Source of the DNA: Flectobacillus major DSM 103
GTDB lineage: Bacteria > Bacteroidota > Bacteroidia > Cytophagales > Spirosomataceae
Reading direction: 5' to 3'
Assembly: GCF_000427405.1 (NCBI RefSeq)
Contig: NZ_KE386491.1
Span: 3,915,812-3,979,811, forward strand
Length of the DNA: 64,000 nt
Shown here piece by piece: positions 33,709 through 41,539 of the stretch. The notes beneath the pieces were generated by a model that saw nothing but the letters and a program-made list of their open reading frames with translations, was not told the origin of the DNA and searched no databases. The translations under genes were made by a program, and so were the position numbers. Every line of letters starts with the position of its first letter. Within the stretch, counting starts at the first letter, position 1.

Positions 33709-36323
33709 AAAACACTAAAACTTTCTGAGATAATAATTTCAGGCACTTGTCCATTAATTGTAGTATTGCCATTATCAGTATCTTGCATAACCTTACTTTC
33801 TTGAGTTAATGGATAAGATGCTAATATTTCAATCATTTTTTCCAAAATAATAACAGGTTTTAACTTTGCTGTCGTTATATACTTTTTTAGTTTATTAATA
33901 TCTCTTTGAAGCCCCTGAAAACGCCCTTTAGTAATGGCACTTTTCGCCAAAGAAATTAAGCCTTTTTCATGTTCACTAATAAAAGGTAAAGACATAAATC
34001 CATCTAAAAAATCAAGTGCTTTTTTCTCATTAGGGCCTGCTGTAATATTTACTTTTTTATCTTTTGCCTTTTCTTCATTTATTTTTTGAGCAAAAGACTC
34101 AACTGCAATTCCTACTTGCTGATGATGAAAATCATGTAATTTTAGAGCTTTTTCGGTCATTTCACATTTAAACACTTTAGCAGTCTCAAGAAAAGTAAGT
34201 TCTTCATAGCTGTTGTCGGGTTTGACAAAATAAAAAGCATCACGTTTTTGTGTACGAATAAAAGTAATGGTGCAATCTTTTCGAGTTTTATCTTTCCTAC
34301 CGACTCTTGCACGTAAAGGCATATTTTTAATACGTTTAAACTCTTCCAAATTTTCTTCCCTGAACTTTCGTAAGAACATCAAGAATGCCAACGACTCATC
34401 TCTTTCATCATCAGGGTCTTTGTCAAAAAGCCCGAAGGTTTCTGTTTCTTCGTCTGGGCTATAAATTTGACTATCCTCTCCTAATGCTGCATGAAAAGCT
34501 TGAAGTTTCATTATAGCTTTTTTCTGCAAATCAATATCTCTATCAACTTTGGCAGTAGGGAAGAAATTGAAAATGTGTACATCACCAGCAGTTGAACCAA
34601 TCCTATTGACCCGTCCTATACGTTGCATCAACCGAGTCGAATTCCAAGGGGTATCATAATTTACGATAATATTAGCACGATGTAAATTTACGCCTTCAGC
34701 AAGTACCTCTGTTGAAATAATAATATCAACATCATGTTTTTTATTGGTAAAGTTCGCATCAAAATTAGCCCTAATAATTGGCATTTTATCATTCCGAGAA
34801 GCACTATCAACACTCAAAATTCTATACTGGGTACGATTTTTGAGCATTTCTTCAAGATACTTTGTAGTCTCTTTACTTTCCGAGAAAATAACTAATTTTT
34901 GTTCTGGGTTTGTTTTTGTATCAAATAATCTATCTTGAATATATTCTATAAAAACCTCCAATTTGGGGTCATCTTCTACTGCCTGCCACTGTCTATTTAA
35001 CTCTTTCAAAATTCGTGTGTCGTGTTGTAAACTTGCCAAAAAATCTTGCTCAAAATCATCTGGTTCACAAATTTCTATACTTGGGTCTTCAATTTGCTTT
35101 TCTAAGATTATTTCTAATAACTCATCTTCTTTATCTGAATTAATATAATCATTAATAGGTAAGTTCGGAGCTATAAAAATTCTCCCATTCTCAAACATCT
35201 TAACCATCGCTTCATTAGCTCTTAAAAAGCGTTCAATAGACTTCTTGAAAGCATGAAAACTGCTATCAATACGTTTGACTAATAAAGTTTTCATTATCAT
35301 TGCTAACTGAGTAGCAATCATATCAGCTTTTCGATATTTAGCTTTTTTATGAGGTTTAAGAAAAGCAATAGCACGATAACGAGCATAGGTCAAACCATCA
35401 GGAGAACTAATTGTGATGACTTTAGGGCTGTTCACATTCGATATTTCCTCATTAACATCATTATCTTCTATTTCAAAACGAAGACCACTTAGACACATAA
35501 TTGTATAGTCATAAAGTTCTTCAAGTTGATAATCAAGTTGATAAAAAATCTTTTCTGGTTTTTGGATATTAGGAAACTTTATTCCTTGTTCATCTAAGTC
35601 TTTATTATATTGGTCGTGAATAGCTAAATCGGTTCGGGTACGCCTTACCATTAAAGGCATGACAATTTTTTCTCGTATTTCACTGTATATGCTTTTAACT
35701 TCTTCTTTGAGTTTTTTAATGTCATTTTCTCCTTTTAACTTTCGATAAGCATCTATTTTCTTACGAAAAAAATGTTGCAAATTGCTTATTTCAAGTGTAG
35801 AATCCTTACTATCTTGAAATAAATATACTAAATTAGCTATATCTTCTGGACGGTTATTTAGAGGAGTTGCCGAAACGAGTATAACTTTTTTATTAGCAGG
35901 GCTACCATCTGCATTCAGTTGTCGAGTGGGTGATTTACAAATTTTTTGTAATTGACCATACATTTCTGCTGAATCAGACCTAAACTTATGTGCTTCATCT
36001 ACAATAACAAGGTCATACTTTTCAGGGTTAGTAATTTTATGCAAACTACCATTGGTTATGATGTCATAGTTGATGAATTGAAATTTTTCAAGGGTTTCAT
36101 CCCAATTATCTTTTAGTGCAGGAGGAACAATGATAAGTGTGCGAGAAACATAACTTGGAAAGCCGTTGAAATAAAAAAACTTTTTAGCTATTAAAGTAGA
36201 TACAATTGTTTTGCCTAACCCAACCACATCAGCTAAAAAAAATCCTCCATGACGCATCATTTTGTTATAACCATCATTTACAGCATCAACTTGATAAGAT
36301 AGGCGTTTAAATCCTTTTGGCAA
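33705..36323 (-). CDS. SNF2-type helicase part of a PLD-helicase protein (split by a stop codon)
   Basis: Superfamily 2 helicase/ATPase, 872 aa from the first possible internal start (TTG at 36323). Motifs: YQVDAVNDGYNKMMRHGGFF, LADVVGLGKTIVSTLIAKKF (Walker A), LVIVDEAHKFRSDSAE (DEAH box), ILVSATPLNNRPEDI (motif III), and in the second RecA lobe LVIFSESKETTKYLEEML, STEVLAEGVNLHRANIIVNY and RLMQRIGRVNRIGS (motif VI). The frame remains open for 28 further codons upstream (36324-36407, FTPFEVYIKFLIEYYGK and on) until a single TAA at 36408-36410, beyond which the PLD domain continues in the same frame. The original protein was therefore probably one chain of about 1113 aa. How this half is translated now is unclear. 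Confidence 0.85.
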   Translation of the reverse strand: MPKGFKRLSYQVDAVNDGYNKMMRHGGFFLADVVGLGKTIVSTLIAKKFFYFNGFPSYVSRTLIIVPPALKDNWDETLEKFQFINYDIITNGSLHKITNPEKYDLVIVDEAHKFRSDSAEMYGQLQKICKSPTRQLNADGSPANKKVILVSATPLNNRPEDIANLVYLFQDSKDSTLEISNLQHFFRKKIDAYRKLKGENDIKKLKEEVKSIYSEIREKIVMPLMVRRTRTDLAIHDQYNKDLDEQGIKFPNIQKPEKIFYQLDYQLEELYDYTIMCLSGLRFEIEDNDVNEEISNVNSPKVITISSPDGLTYARYRAIAFLKPHKKAKYRKADMIATQLAMIMKTLLVKRIDSSFHAFKKSIERFLRANEAMVKMFENGRIFIAPNLPINDYINSDKEDELLEIILEKQIEDPSIEICEPDDFEQDFLASLQHDTRILKELNRQWQAVEDDPKLEVFIEYIQDRLFDTKTNPEQKLVIFSESKETTKYLEEMLKNRTQYRILSVDSASRNDKMPIIRANFDANFTNKKHDVDIIISTEVLAEGVNLHRANIIVNYDTPWNSTRLMQRIGRVNRIGSTAGDVHIFNFFPTAKVDRDIDLQKKAIMKLQAFHAALGEDSQIYSPDEETETFGLFDKDPDDERDESLAFLMFLRKFREENLEEFKRIKNMPLRARVGRKDKTRKDCTITFIRTQKRDAFYFVKPDNSYEELTFLETAKVFKCEMTEKALKLHDFHHQQVGIAVESFAQKINEEKAKDKKVNITAGPNEKKALDFLDGFMSLPFISEHEKGLISLAKSAITKGRFQGLQRDINKLKKYITTAKLKPVIILEKMIEILASYPLTQESKVMQDTDNGNTTINGQVPEIIISESFSVL

Positions 36324-36407
36324 ATCGGCAACAGAGTTAGGGTCAAACTCAACAGTCTTTCCATAGTATTCAATTAAAAACTTGATATATACTTCAAAGG
36401 GTGTAAA

Positions 36408-36410
36408 TTA
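36408..36410 (-). other. Single in-frame TAA separating the PLD and helicase parts
   Basis: The codon series reads TYLND-stop-FTPFEVYIKFLIEY with no frame change: the TAA and the helicase frame differ by exactly 29 codons. Both flanks look like continuous protein, so this is a recent nonsense change, a sequencing error, or a genuine split. Confidence 0.9.
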
Positions 36411-37046
36411 ATCATTGAGATAAGTCTCCTTTTTAATTTTATCAACAAACTCTTCTGTAATGGGGATACTCTCATCCCAGAGAGTATTAAAAGTTTGAGT
36501 AGCAAAGTCAATATCAGAGTCTTCTCTAAGCTCAACATTAAACTCAAAATTTCGCTCTAACCCTGCTTCCGTAAGATTACTTGACCCTGTAATTACAGCT
36601 CCGTAACCATGATTATGTTTAGTTTCTTCTCTGAAAATGTAAATTTTTGCATGAATATTCTGTTTAGGATGTACTTTTATTTGAACTTTTTGGGCACGTA
36701 AATCTTCAATTAATTGTAACATTCCATCTTCAATTTCTTTTTTATAGGCTGCTTTTTGTATATTCTCCTTTAAATTTTTTACAAAATCTTCTTGAGACTT
36801 TTGAATATCGACCTGAAATAGAACACCTTGATTTTGAGCTTGTACAATAAGTTGGTCAACGTTAATCCCAACCAGAATTCTTATCTCTTGAGCTTTTTCA
36901 ATAAATGGGCGGATACGAAAATATCCAGTTGCTCTAAAATAGCCAACAAGTGCATCGAAGAAATATATATTGCGAAAATTGAAAATACCCTCAATTTTTG
37001 TGATAAGAGTATTTTGCTCACTATTTGTAAAAAATTTTGAAGACAT
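36408..37046 (-). CDS. Phospholipase D-like nuclease part of the PLD-helicase protein
   Basis: 212-aa product starting MSSKFFTNSEQNTLITKIEG. It carries one PLD-like HKD-type motif, HAKIYIFREE near 150 followed by GAVITGSSNLTEAGL near 165, the signature of PLDc_2 nuclease domains that usually act as dimers. In related proteins this domain is the N-terminus of a SNF2-family helicase; here the helicase follows in the same frame after one stop codon. It is the first gene of the anti-phage-like set (PLD-helicase, AlbA_2 ATPase, methylase). No clear promoter was recognised in the 367-base gap 37047-37413 apart from the repeat array serving the divergent gene. Confidence 0.85.
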   Translation of the reverse strand: MSSKFFTNSEQNTLITKIEGIFNFRNIYFFDALVGYFRATGYFRIRPFIEKAQEIRILVGINVDQLIVQAQNQGVLFQVDIQKSQEDFVKNLKENIQKAAYKKEIEDGMLQLIEDLRAQKVQIKVHPKQNIHAKIYIFREETKHNHGYGAVITGSSNLTEAGLERNFEFNVELREDSDIDFATQTFNTLWDESIPITEEFVDKIKKETYLND

Positions 37047-37315
37047 AAATTCTGAATGTCATTTAAGAGGGAACAGGTTAATGTAATCAATCTTAACAAT
37101 CAACACATAGTAGAATCTATAACATTATACTATCTAAGTAAAGGCTGTTTTAATGAAGGATTTCTCCAAGTTACAAATTTTCGTACTTTCCAACAAATGA
37201 ATATATATATCCAAATAATGACTTAAATAATTAGAATGAATTGGTATAATATAATATTTGCTCAGAAGATTTATATTACTCTCAAAACTCCACATTTTTC
37301 CCTCAATCTAATCCC

Positions 37316-37408
37316 GTAATACAGAACTTGCTTTTGTATTACAGGAACGTATTACCGTAATACAAAGATTATAAACTATTGATTTTCAAGCGTATTACAT
37401 TGTATTAC
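37316..37408 (+). promoter_or_regulatory. Array of six GTATTAC sites upstream of the RHH-like gene
   Basis: GTATTAC occurs at 37336, 37349, 37392 and 37402, and its inverse GTAATAC at 37316 and 37357 (7 bases each), six copies in 93 bases, the last ending 6 bases before the ATG at 37414. The copies at 37349 and 37357 form a near-palindrome. A likely operator for the ribbon-helix-helix-like product encoded just downstream, or an iteron-type origin/transfer site of the mobile element. The rest of 37047-37315 shows nothing recognisable. Confidence 0.7.
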
Positions 37409-37413
37409 AAATT

Positions 37414-37977
37414 ATGAGTGAACTTTCACAAGTTATTAACTTCCGTACTACGTTCAATATGAAGAGACGGATTCTGGAGAATGCTGAGAAGAAAGGCATG
37501 AACCAATCGGAGTATATTTTATTTGCTATTGAAAGCTACCTCAATAGCAGTACTTTAAGCAATGTACCCAACGAAGGCAAAGACCAAAGTAGTGAACTAT
37601 CTGCATTGAAAGAAGAGTTAGCAAAAGCCAATCTTCACATACAAGAGTTACAGACACACATGGCTAAAGAGAAAAAGAGTGTTTGGCAAGAAGCAACTGA
37701 CTTTGCAAATAAAGTTGCAGAGGAACGTATTAAGCAGGCTCAAATACAAGCTGTAAGGCAATTTCAAGAAACGGTTAAGTACAAGATTGAAGACTCTAAC
37801 ACTCAATTACAACTCCTTCAAGAAAGGCTATATGCCTATGAAACACCATTATTGAAAACCGTATTTCAATTGGTTTCCAAAAACCCTCAAGTTAAAGATT
37901 ATCCTGATGTGGTTTACTTTTTAGTACATTGTTATTATAACCAAGTTAATTATACTCGCCATGCTATTGGACAATAA
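37414..37977 (+). CDS. Ribbon-helix-helix-like coiled-coil protein of the mobile element
   Basis: 187-aa protein. The N-terminal 45 residues (INFRTTFNMKRRILENAEKK, then GMNQSEYILFAIESYL) have the beta-strand/two-helix pattern of ribbon-helix-helix DNA-binding proteins such as MobC/ParG-type accessory factors. Residues 60-150 are a long charged coiled coil, and the C-terminus is helical. The six GTATTAC sites directly upstream are a natural candidate target. It overlaps the next gene by 17 bases. Function (repressor, plasmid-like partition or relaxosome factor) is inference. Confidence 0.6.
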   Translation: MSELSQVINFRTTFNMKRRILENAEKKGMNQSEYILFAIESYLNSSTLSNVPNEGKDQSSELSALKEELAKANLHIQELQTHMAKEKKSVWQEATDFANKVAEERIKQAQIQAVRQFQETVKYKIEDSNTQLQLLQERLYAYETPLLKTVFQLVSKNPQVKDYPDVVYFLVHCYYNQVNYTRHAIGQ

Positions 37978-38365
37978 CTTCAAATATTCATACGACCCTT
38001 TTGGTATTGTAGATTTCAGCATTTCCAATGTCGCACAAATAGTCAGTCCTTCATCAAAACCATCAAAGTCAAAATGGTTCTGGTGGCTACTAATTGTCCT
38101 TATTATAATAGTTTTAGTATTCTGTGGAAGAGCTATTTATCGTTATTTTGTAAAAAGGAAAGAGCAAAGAAAAGCTAACACTGATAAAGTTTCTTATACT
38201 CCAAAAGTAGTTGCAAAAATTATCCCAACACCCACTGAACTAAAAATTATTGCTCAGTTTGATTTAGGTAATGAGGCTAACTGGGATATGAAATTACTTG
38301 AATCAAAAAAAGCTGAAGGTAAAGCTATTTTTATTGGACAGAAAGGCTGGCTTGTATATGCTTAA
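37961..38365 (+). CDS. Small single-pass membrane protein, unknown function
   Basis: 134-aa protein not recognised as a known family. One strong transmembrane helix near residues 39-58 (WFWWLLIVLIIIVLVFCGRA) is followed by a basic stretch (KRKEQRKANTDK) and a soluble tail. It overlaps the preceding RHH-like gene by 17 bases, implying coupled expression, and ends at a shared terminator. Probably mobile-element accessory. Confidence 0.6.
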   Translation: MLLDNNFKYSYDPFGIVDFSISNVAQIVSPSSKPSKSKWFWWLLIVLIIIVLVFCGRAIYRYFVKRKEQRKANTDKVSYTPKVVAKIIPTPTELKIIAQFDLGNEANWDMKLLESKKAEGKAIFIGQKGWLVYA

Positions 38366-38371
38366 AAGAAT

Positions 38372-38409
38372 AAAGCCTTGTAAAACAATGAAGTGCTTTA
38401 CAAGGCTTT
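38372..38409. terminator. Bidirectional terminator
   Basis: A perfect 13-bp stem, AAAGCCTTGTAAA with TTTACAAGGCTTT, around a 12-nt loop sits between two convergent genes, 6 bases after one stop and 2 bases before the other. A and T tracts on both flanks allow use in both directions. Confidence 0.88.
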
Positions 38410-38411
38410 AA

Positions 38412-39254
38412 TTAGGACTTTATTACTTTACTAAGTCCCAAAGTTACAACACTACCAAATGCCCCAATTGTCTGAAATGGATTACGCACCATTGAAGCAA
38501 TAGTAGCTCCTATATCTGAAAACATTTCTAAATAATTATCTATTTGTTTTGGGTCTTGTGGTGGGTGTTTAGCTCTCCAACTTTCCCACTCTGCTTGTTC
38601 TTTCTCCGTTGCTAATCCTAAGTCTAAAATTAGTTTAATCCAAGGGTCTTTATAATACTCTTCAAGAAGTTTTTCAAAATTATCCTGAGTTACTAAAGCA
38701 ACATCATTTGTCCTACTAACATAATAAAAGTACCGTTCTGTTTTATGATAATCTCCATCATCTTCAGCACTTAACTTTTCATGGTTTTCTTCAAATGTTC
38801 TACGATTCATTAACCGAATATAACTACGTTCCTCTGCAATTTCATACATTCTCTCAAGCATTTTTTCAGTAATTTTCTCCTGAATATTTCTTGTTTTCTC
38901 TTGAGCTTGTTCCTGCTTGATAGCATTTAATTCGTCTTTAATTCTATTAGCTTCATCAATGCTACTCAATCTTGATTCTAATTCATCTATTCTTTTTCGA
39001 TACTCCTCATTTTGCTTTAATAATGCCTCCTTGTCATCTTTTTCGGCTACACTTTCACCTTCTAAACCCAAAAGGACATTGGGTGAAACTTCAAGAGCTT
39101 TCGCTATTCCTTCAATTTGTTCAAGGGTTAATTTTTTACCTCTTTTCTCTAATCGAGAATAATTTGGTTGGTCAATATTCATCCGTGAGGCAACTTCTGA
39201 TTGCTTCAACCCTTTGGCTTCTCTTGTGGCAATAATTGATTTTGACATATCCAT
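38412..39254 (-). CDS. Xre-family helix-turn-helix regulator with long coiled-coil tail
   Basis: About 280-aa protein. N-terminal HTH_3 domain: IIATREAKGLKQSEVASRMN, INQPN-like IDQPNYSRLEKRGKKLTLEQ and IEGIAKALEVSPNVLLGLEG (residues 5-65). A coiled coil follows (near 80-140), then a region of unknown fold and a hydrophobic C-terminus. It is transcribed away from the small HTH and integrase genes, the position of a phage-like repressor. ATG at 39254 is preferred to a TTG at 39260. It probably controls the element's excision/integration genes from the shared 127-base divergent region. Confidence 0.8.
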   Translation of the reverse strand: MDMSKSIIATREAKGLKQSEVASRMNIDQPNYSRLEKRGKKLTLEQIEGIAKALEVSPNVLLGLEGESVAEKDDKEALLKQNEEYRKRIDELESRLSSIDEANRIKDELNAIKQEQAQEKTRNIQEKITEKMLERMYEIAEERSYIRLMNRRTFEENHEKLSAEDDGDYHKTERYFYYVSRTNDVALVTQDNFEKLLEEYYKDPWIKLILDLGLATEKEQAEWESWRAKHPPQDPKQIDNYLEMFSDIGATIASMVRNPFQTIGAFGSVVTLGLSKVIKS

Positions 39255-39293
39255 ATTCAAAATTAAGCATAATATGTAAATTTTTATTTACAA

Positions 39294-39342
39294 AATATTG
39301 CATATATAAAAAAAACAATATAATATATTTGTATGCAATATT
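39294..39342. promoter_or_regulatory. Divergent operator/promoter region of the Xre regulator
   Basis: AATATTGCATA (39294-39304) and TATGCAATATT (39332-39342) form an 11-bp perfect inverted repeat with a 27-base spacer. A -7-like TATATTTG lies at 39324-39331 toward the integrase side, so a repressor bound here could block that promoter. Extremely AT-rich. The repeat is seen; the operator role is inference. Confidence 0.5.
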
Positions 39343-39387
39343 TAATATTAATATATCATATTAAACATATAAATTGCAAATTTAAAC

Positions 39388-39615
39388 ATGACAACAACTC
39401 TAAAGTGCAAATTTGCTCTAATTATTGATGGCTCACCTAATCCTGCCATTGTTTTCAAACCTTCAAAGGAATTCTACGAAGCTACTGGTATCAAAAGAAA
39501 GAGATTTGGTCAAATTTATCGTGGAGAAAAATCACCCATGATGGCTGAAATGGAAGTAGTATGTAAGTATTTGAATATTCCTCTCTCAAGTATCTTCAAA
39601 GCTGATTCAATCTAA
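39388..39615 (+). CDS. Small helix-turn-helix-like protein
   Basis: 75-aa product with a Cro/Xre-like pattern: FYEATGIKRKRFGQIYRGEK followed by MMAEMEVVCKYLNIPLSSIF. Small HTH proteins of this size often serve as Cro-like regulators or excision factors. It starts the rightward unit, 4 bases before the integrase gene, and faces the Xre repressor. The HTH class is likely; the precise role is not known. Confidence 0.65.
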   Translation: MTTTLKCKFALIIDGSPNPAIVFKPSKEFYEATGIKRKRFGQIYRGEKSPMMAEMEVVCKYLNIPLSSIFKADSI

Positions 39616-39619
39616 ATCT

Positions 39620-40869
39620 ATGAAAAACAAGCACGCTTCTTCCGCCATATTAAAAGCACCAAGAATCTCTTTTCAAGAAATTGGACAAACTATCTATGTT
39701 CGGATTCTCTTTCAAGGAAAAGAAACTAAATTTTCGACAAACATTATCAATGTAAAAGGAGAAAAGTTAGATACTAAAACAGGAATGATAAAAGGCGATT
39801 CAGAGGCTACTAAGCTATTGATTGCTTATAGAGACCGCATGACAAGTTTCTATGAAAAAGCATTAGAAAGCAACAAGCGAATTGACCTTCAATCCATTAA
39901 AATAGCTACACTTGGAAGTTCTGCTACTGCTAAAATTCCAAATTTATTTGAGGCTATTGATAAGTGGTTTGAATATAAATACCATAATGGAAGTGGCTTG
40001 AACCGTTGGACGATAGAGAAAAACGGTTACATCGTTGACAATATCAAATCATTCTTAAAGAAGGAATACAAAGACTACTTGATTCCATTGGATGAGGTAG
40101 AACTTATCATCGCCGATAAATTAATTAATTATCTGAAAAATGAAAGAGGCAATCAATACGACCACGCTGTACGTCATGCTAAAGCATTGAAAAGTGTTTT
40201 GCTTTTGCTTTAGATTGTGGATGGATTCAAAATAACAAATTTGCAAATCAAACTTACAAGAGAGGAGCTAAAAACAAAATACACTACCTAACCGAAAAAG
40301 AAATAAAACAGATTGTTGATTTGAAACTTTATAACCCAACACTTCAATTAGTACGAGATTTATATATTTTTTCTTGCCACACAGGCTTATCGTATGCCGA
40401 TATTATGAACTTAAAGGCATCTGATATTAATTCTTACGAAAATGGTTTATGCTACATATCAAAGGCTCGTATTAAAGGACATGAGAATAATACGATGAAT
40501 AAAAAGGTGTACTATGCACCGATTCTACCTGAAGCGGAAGCTATCTTAAAAAAATATGAGGAAATATCTCGGATTTCACCTTCTGGTCTATATTTTCCAA
40601 GAGTAACAAATCAGCAAATTAATAGAACTATCAAAGATATTGCCTCATTAGCGAATATTGAAAATCCAGATAAAGTAACATTTCATAGTTCGAGGCGAAC
40701 TTGTGCAAGTTTAATGTACAATCATGGTGTTCCCATTTCAATTATAGCCAAAGTTCTTGGTCATTCATCAGAAGTAGTTACACTCACTTACTATGCAGAA
40801 ATGGACATAGATGCCGTAATGAAAGAAATGAAAATATTCCAGAAAAAACGCTTAGAAGGGCAAATATAA
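39620..40869 (+). pseudogene. Tyrosine recombinase/integrase interrupted by a -1 frameshift
   Basis: Integrase of the CTnDOT/IntDOT-like Bacteroidota type in two frames. Frame one (39620-40213) gives an arm-binding domain and SAM-like core-binding domain (IPNLFEAIDKWFEYKYHNGS) and ends abruptly KALKSVLLLL-stop. One base later in frame the family sequence resumes (FAFALDCGWIQNNKFANQTY, near 40197 onward) and runs to 40869 with SCHTGLSYADIMNL, HSSRRTCASLMYNHG, AKVLGHSSEVVTLTYYAEMD including the catalytic Tyr. Loss of one T in the run at about 40193-40196 explains the break. As in IntDOT, the usual first catalytic Arg after TGL is replaced (Ser). Either inactive, a sequencing slip, or rescued by slippage. 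Confidence 0.85.
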
Positions 40870-40877
40870 ACTATTAG

Positions 40878-40910
40878 ACACTGCTACATACGTCCAATAT
40901 GTAGCAGTGT
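40878..40910 (+). terminator. Strong hairpin after the integrase
   Basis: ACACTGCTACATA pairs with TATGTAGCAGTGT across a 7-nt loop, starting 9 bases past the integrase stop. No T-run follows, so it may act as a weak terminator or mRNA 3'-end stabiliser. The rest of the gap to 41140 shows no gene. Confidence 0.55.
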
Positions 40911-41140
40911 GTCTTCCTGACTTTACCCATTAACAACAGAGCAGAGTCAAATATCTTAATTAAGCTTTAAACAAATTATTTGTAATCATATTACATGGTA
41001 TAATTATGGAACTAATGTACATAAATAGAAAGGATATTTCCTATTATCAGTCAAGATTTAGTCGTAAAAGTCACCCTTCATAACCTTCTTCTTTTCTCTC
41101 ATATTTTGCTTTTTCTTCCCTTTAAAATCAATTTATAGAT

Positions 41141-41533
41141 ATGAATACAATTGCTCAACAAGAGAGCCTAACCGATGATTTTTTTTCAAAACATGGCAAA
41201 TTAATGTGTATTGAACTGCTTGAACTTGACCAATTGAAAATAAATGAATGGATATTAAGCCAAATTAACTATCGAAACTCATTGGAGAAAATACAATATG
41301 AAGAGATTTTCGACCCTAAAAGACAGAAGCATCTTGAAATGCTGAATCAACAAATAGAAATGTGGCTAACGTATTGCCAGAGCGTTCAACATACTATCAA
41401 AATTCTTGAAGTTGATGTATTGAACAAAATGAAATTTGACATAGACCACTGGGAAGAATACAGAAGGCTAATTACTTACTGTTCTTATCTTGAATCTATC
41501 ATTCGAACCATCAACAAATCTAAATCAATTTAA
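41141..41533 (+). CDS. Hypothetical helical protein of the mobile element
   Basis: 130-aa protein, not recognised. It appears almost fully alpha-helical and charged, without membrane segment, signal or Cys/His motif. It lies 6 bases upstream of the VapE-family gene on the same strand, so is probably co-translated and could be an accessory replication or regulatory factor; this is only positional inference. Confidence 0.6.
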   Translation: MNTIAQQESLTDDFFSKHGKLMCIELLELDQLKINEWILSQINYRNSLEKIQYEEIFDPKRQKHLEMLNQQIEMWLTYCQSVQHTIKILEVDVLNKMKFDIDHWEEYRRLITYCSYLESIIRTINKSKSI

Positions 41534-41539
41534 GCATTT

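Noticed and set aside
28845-37046. Naming the module BREX or DISARM
   Set aside because: Hallmark partners (BrxC/PglZ/BrxL or DrmA/DrmB/DrmC) are not present; only individual components look similar.
37316-37408. CRISPR-like repeats
   Set aside because: Repeats are 7 bp, mixed in orientation and with irregular short spacing; no cas genes nearby.
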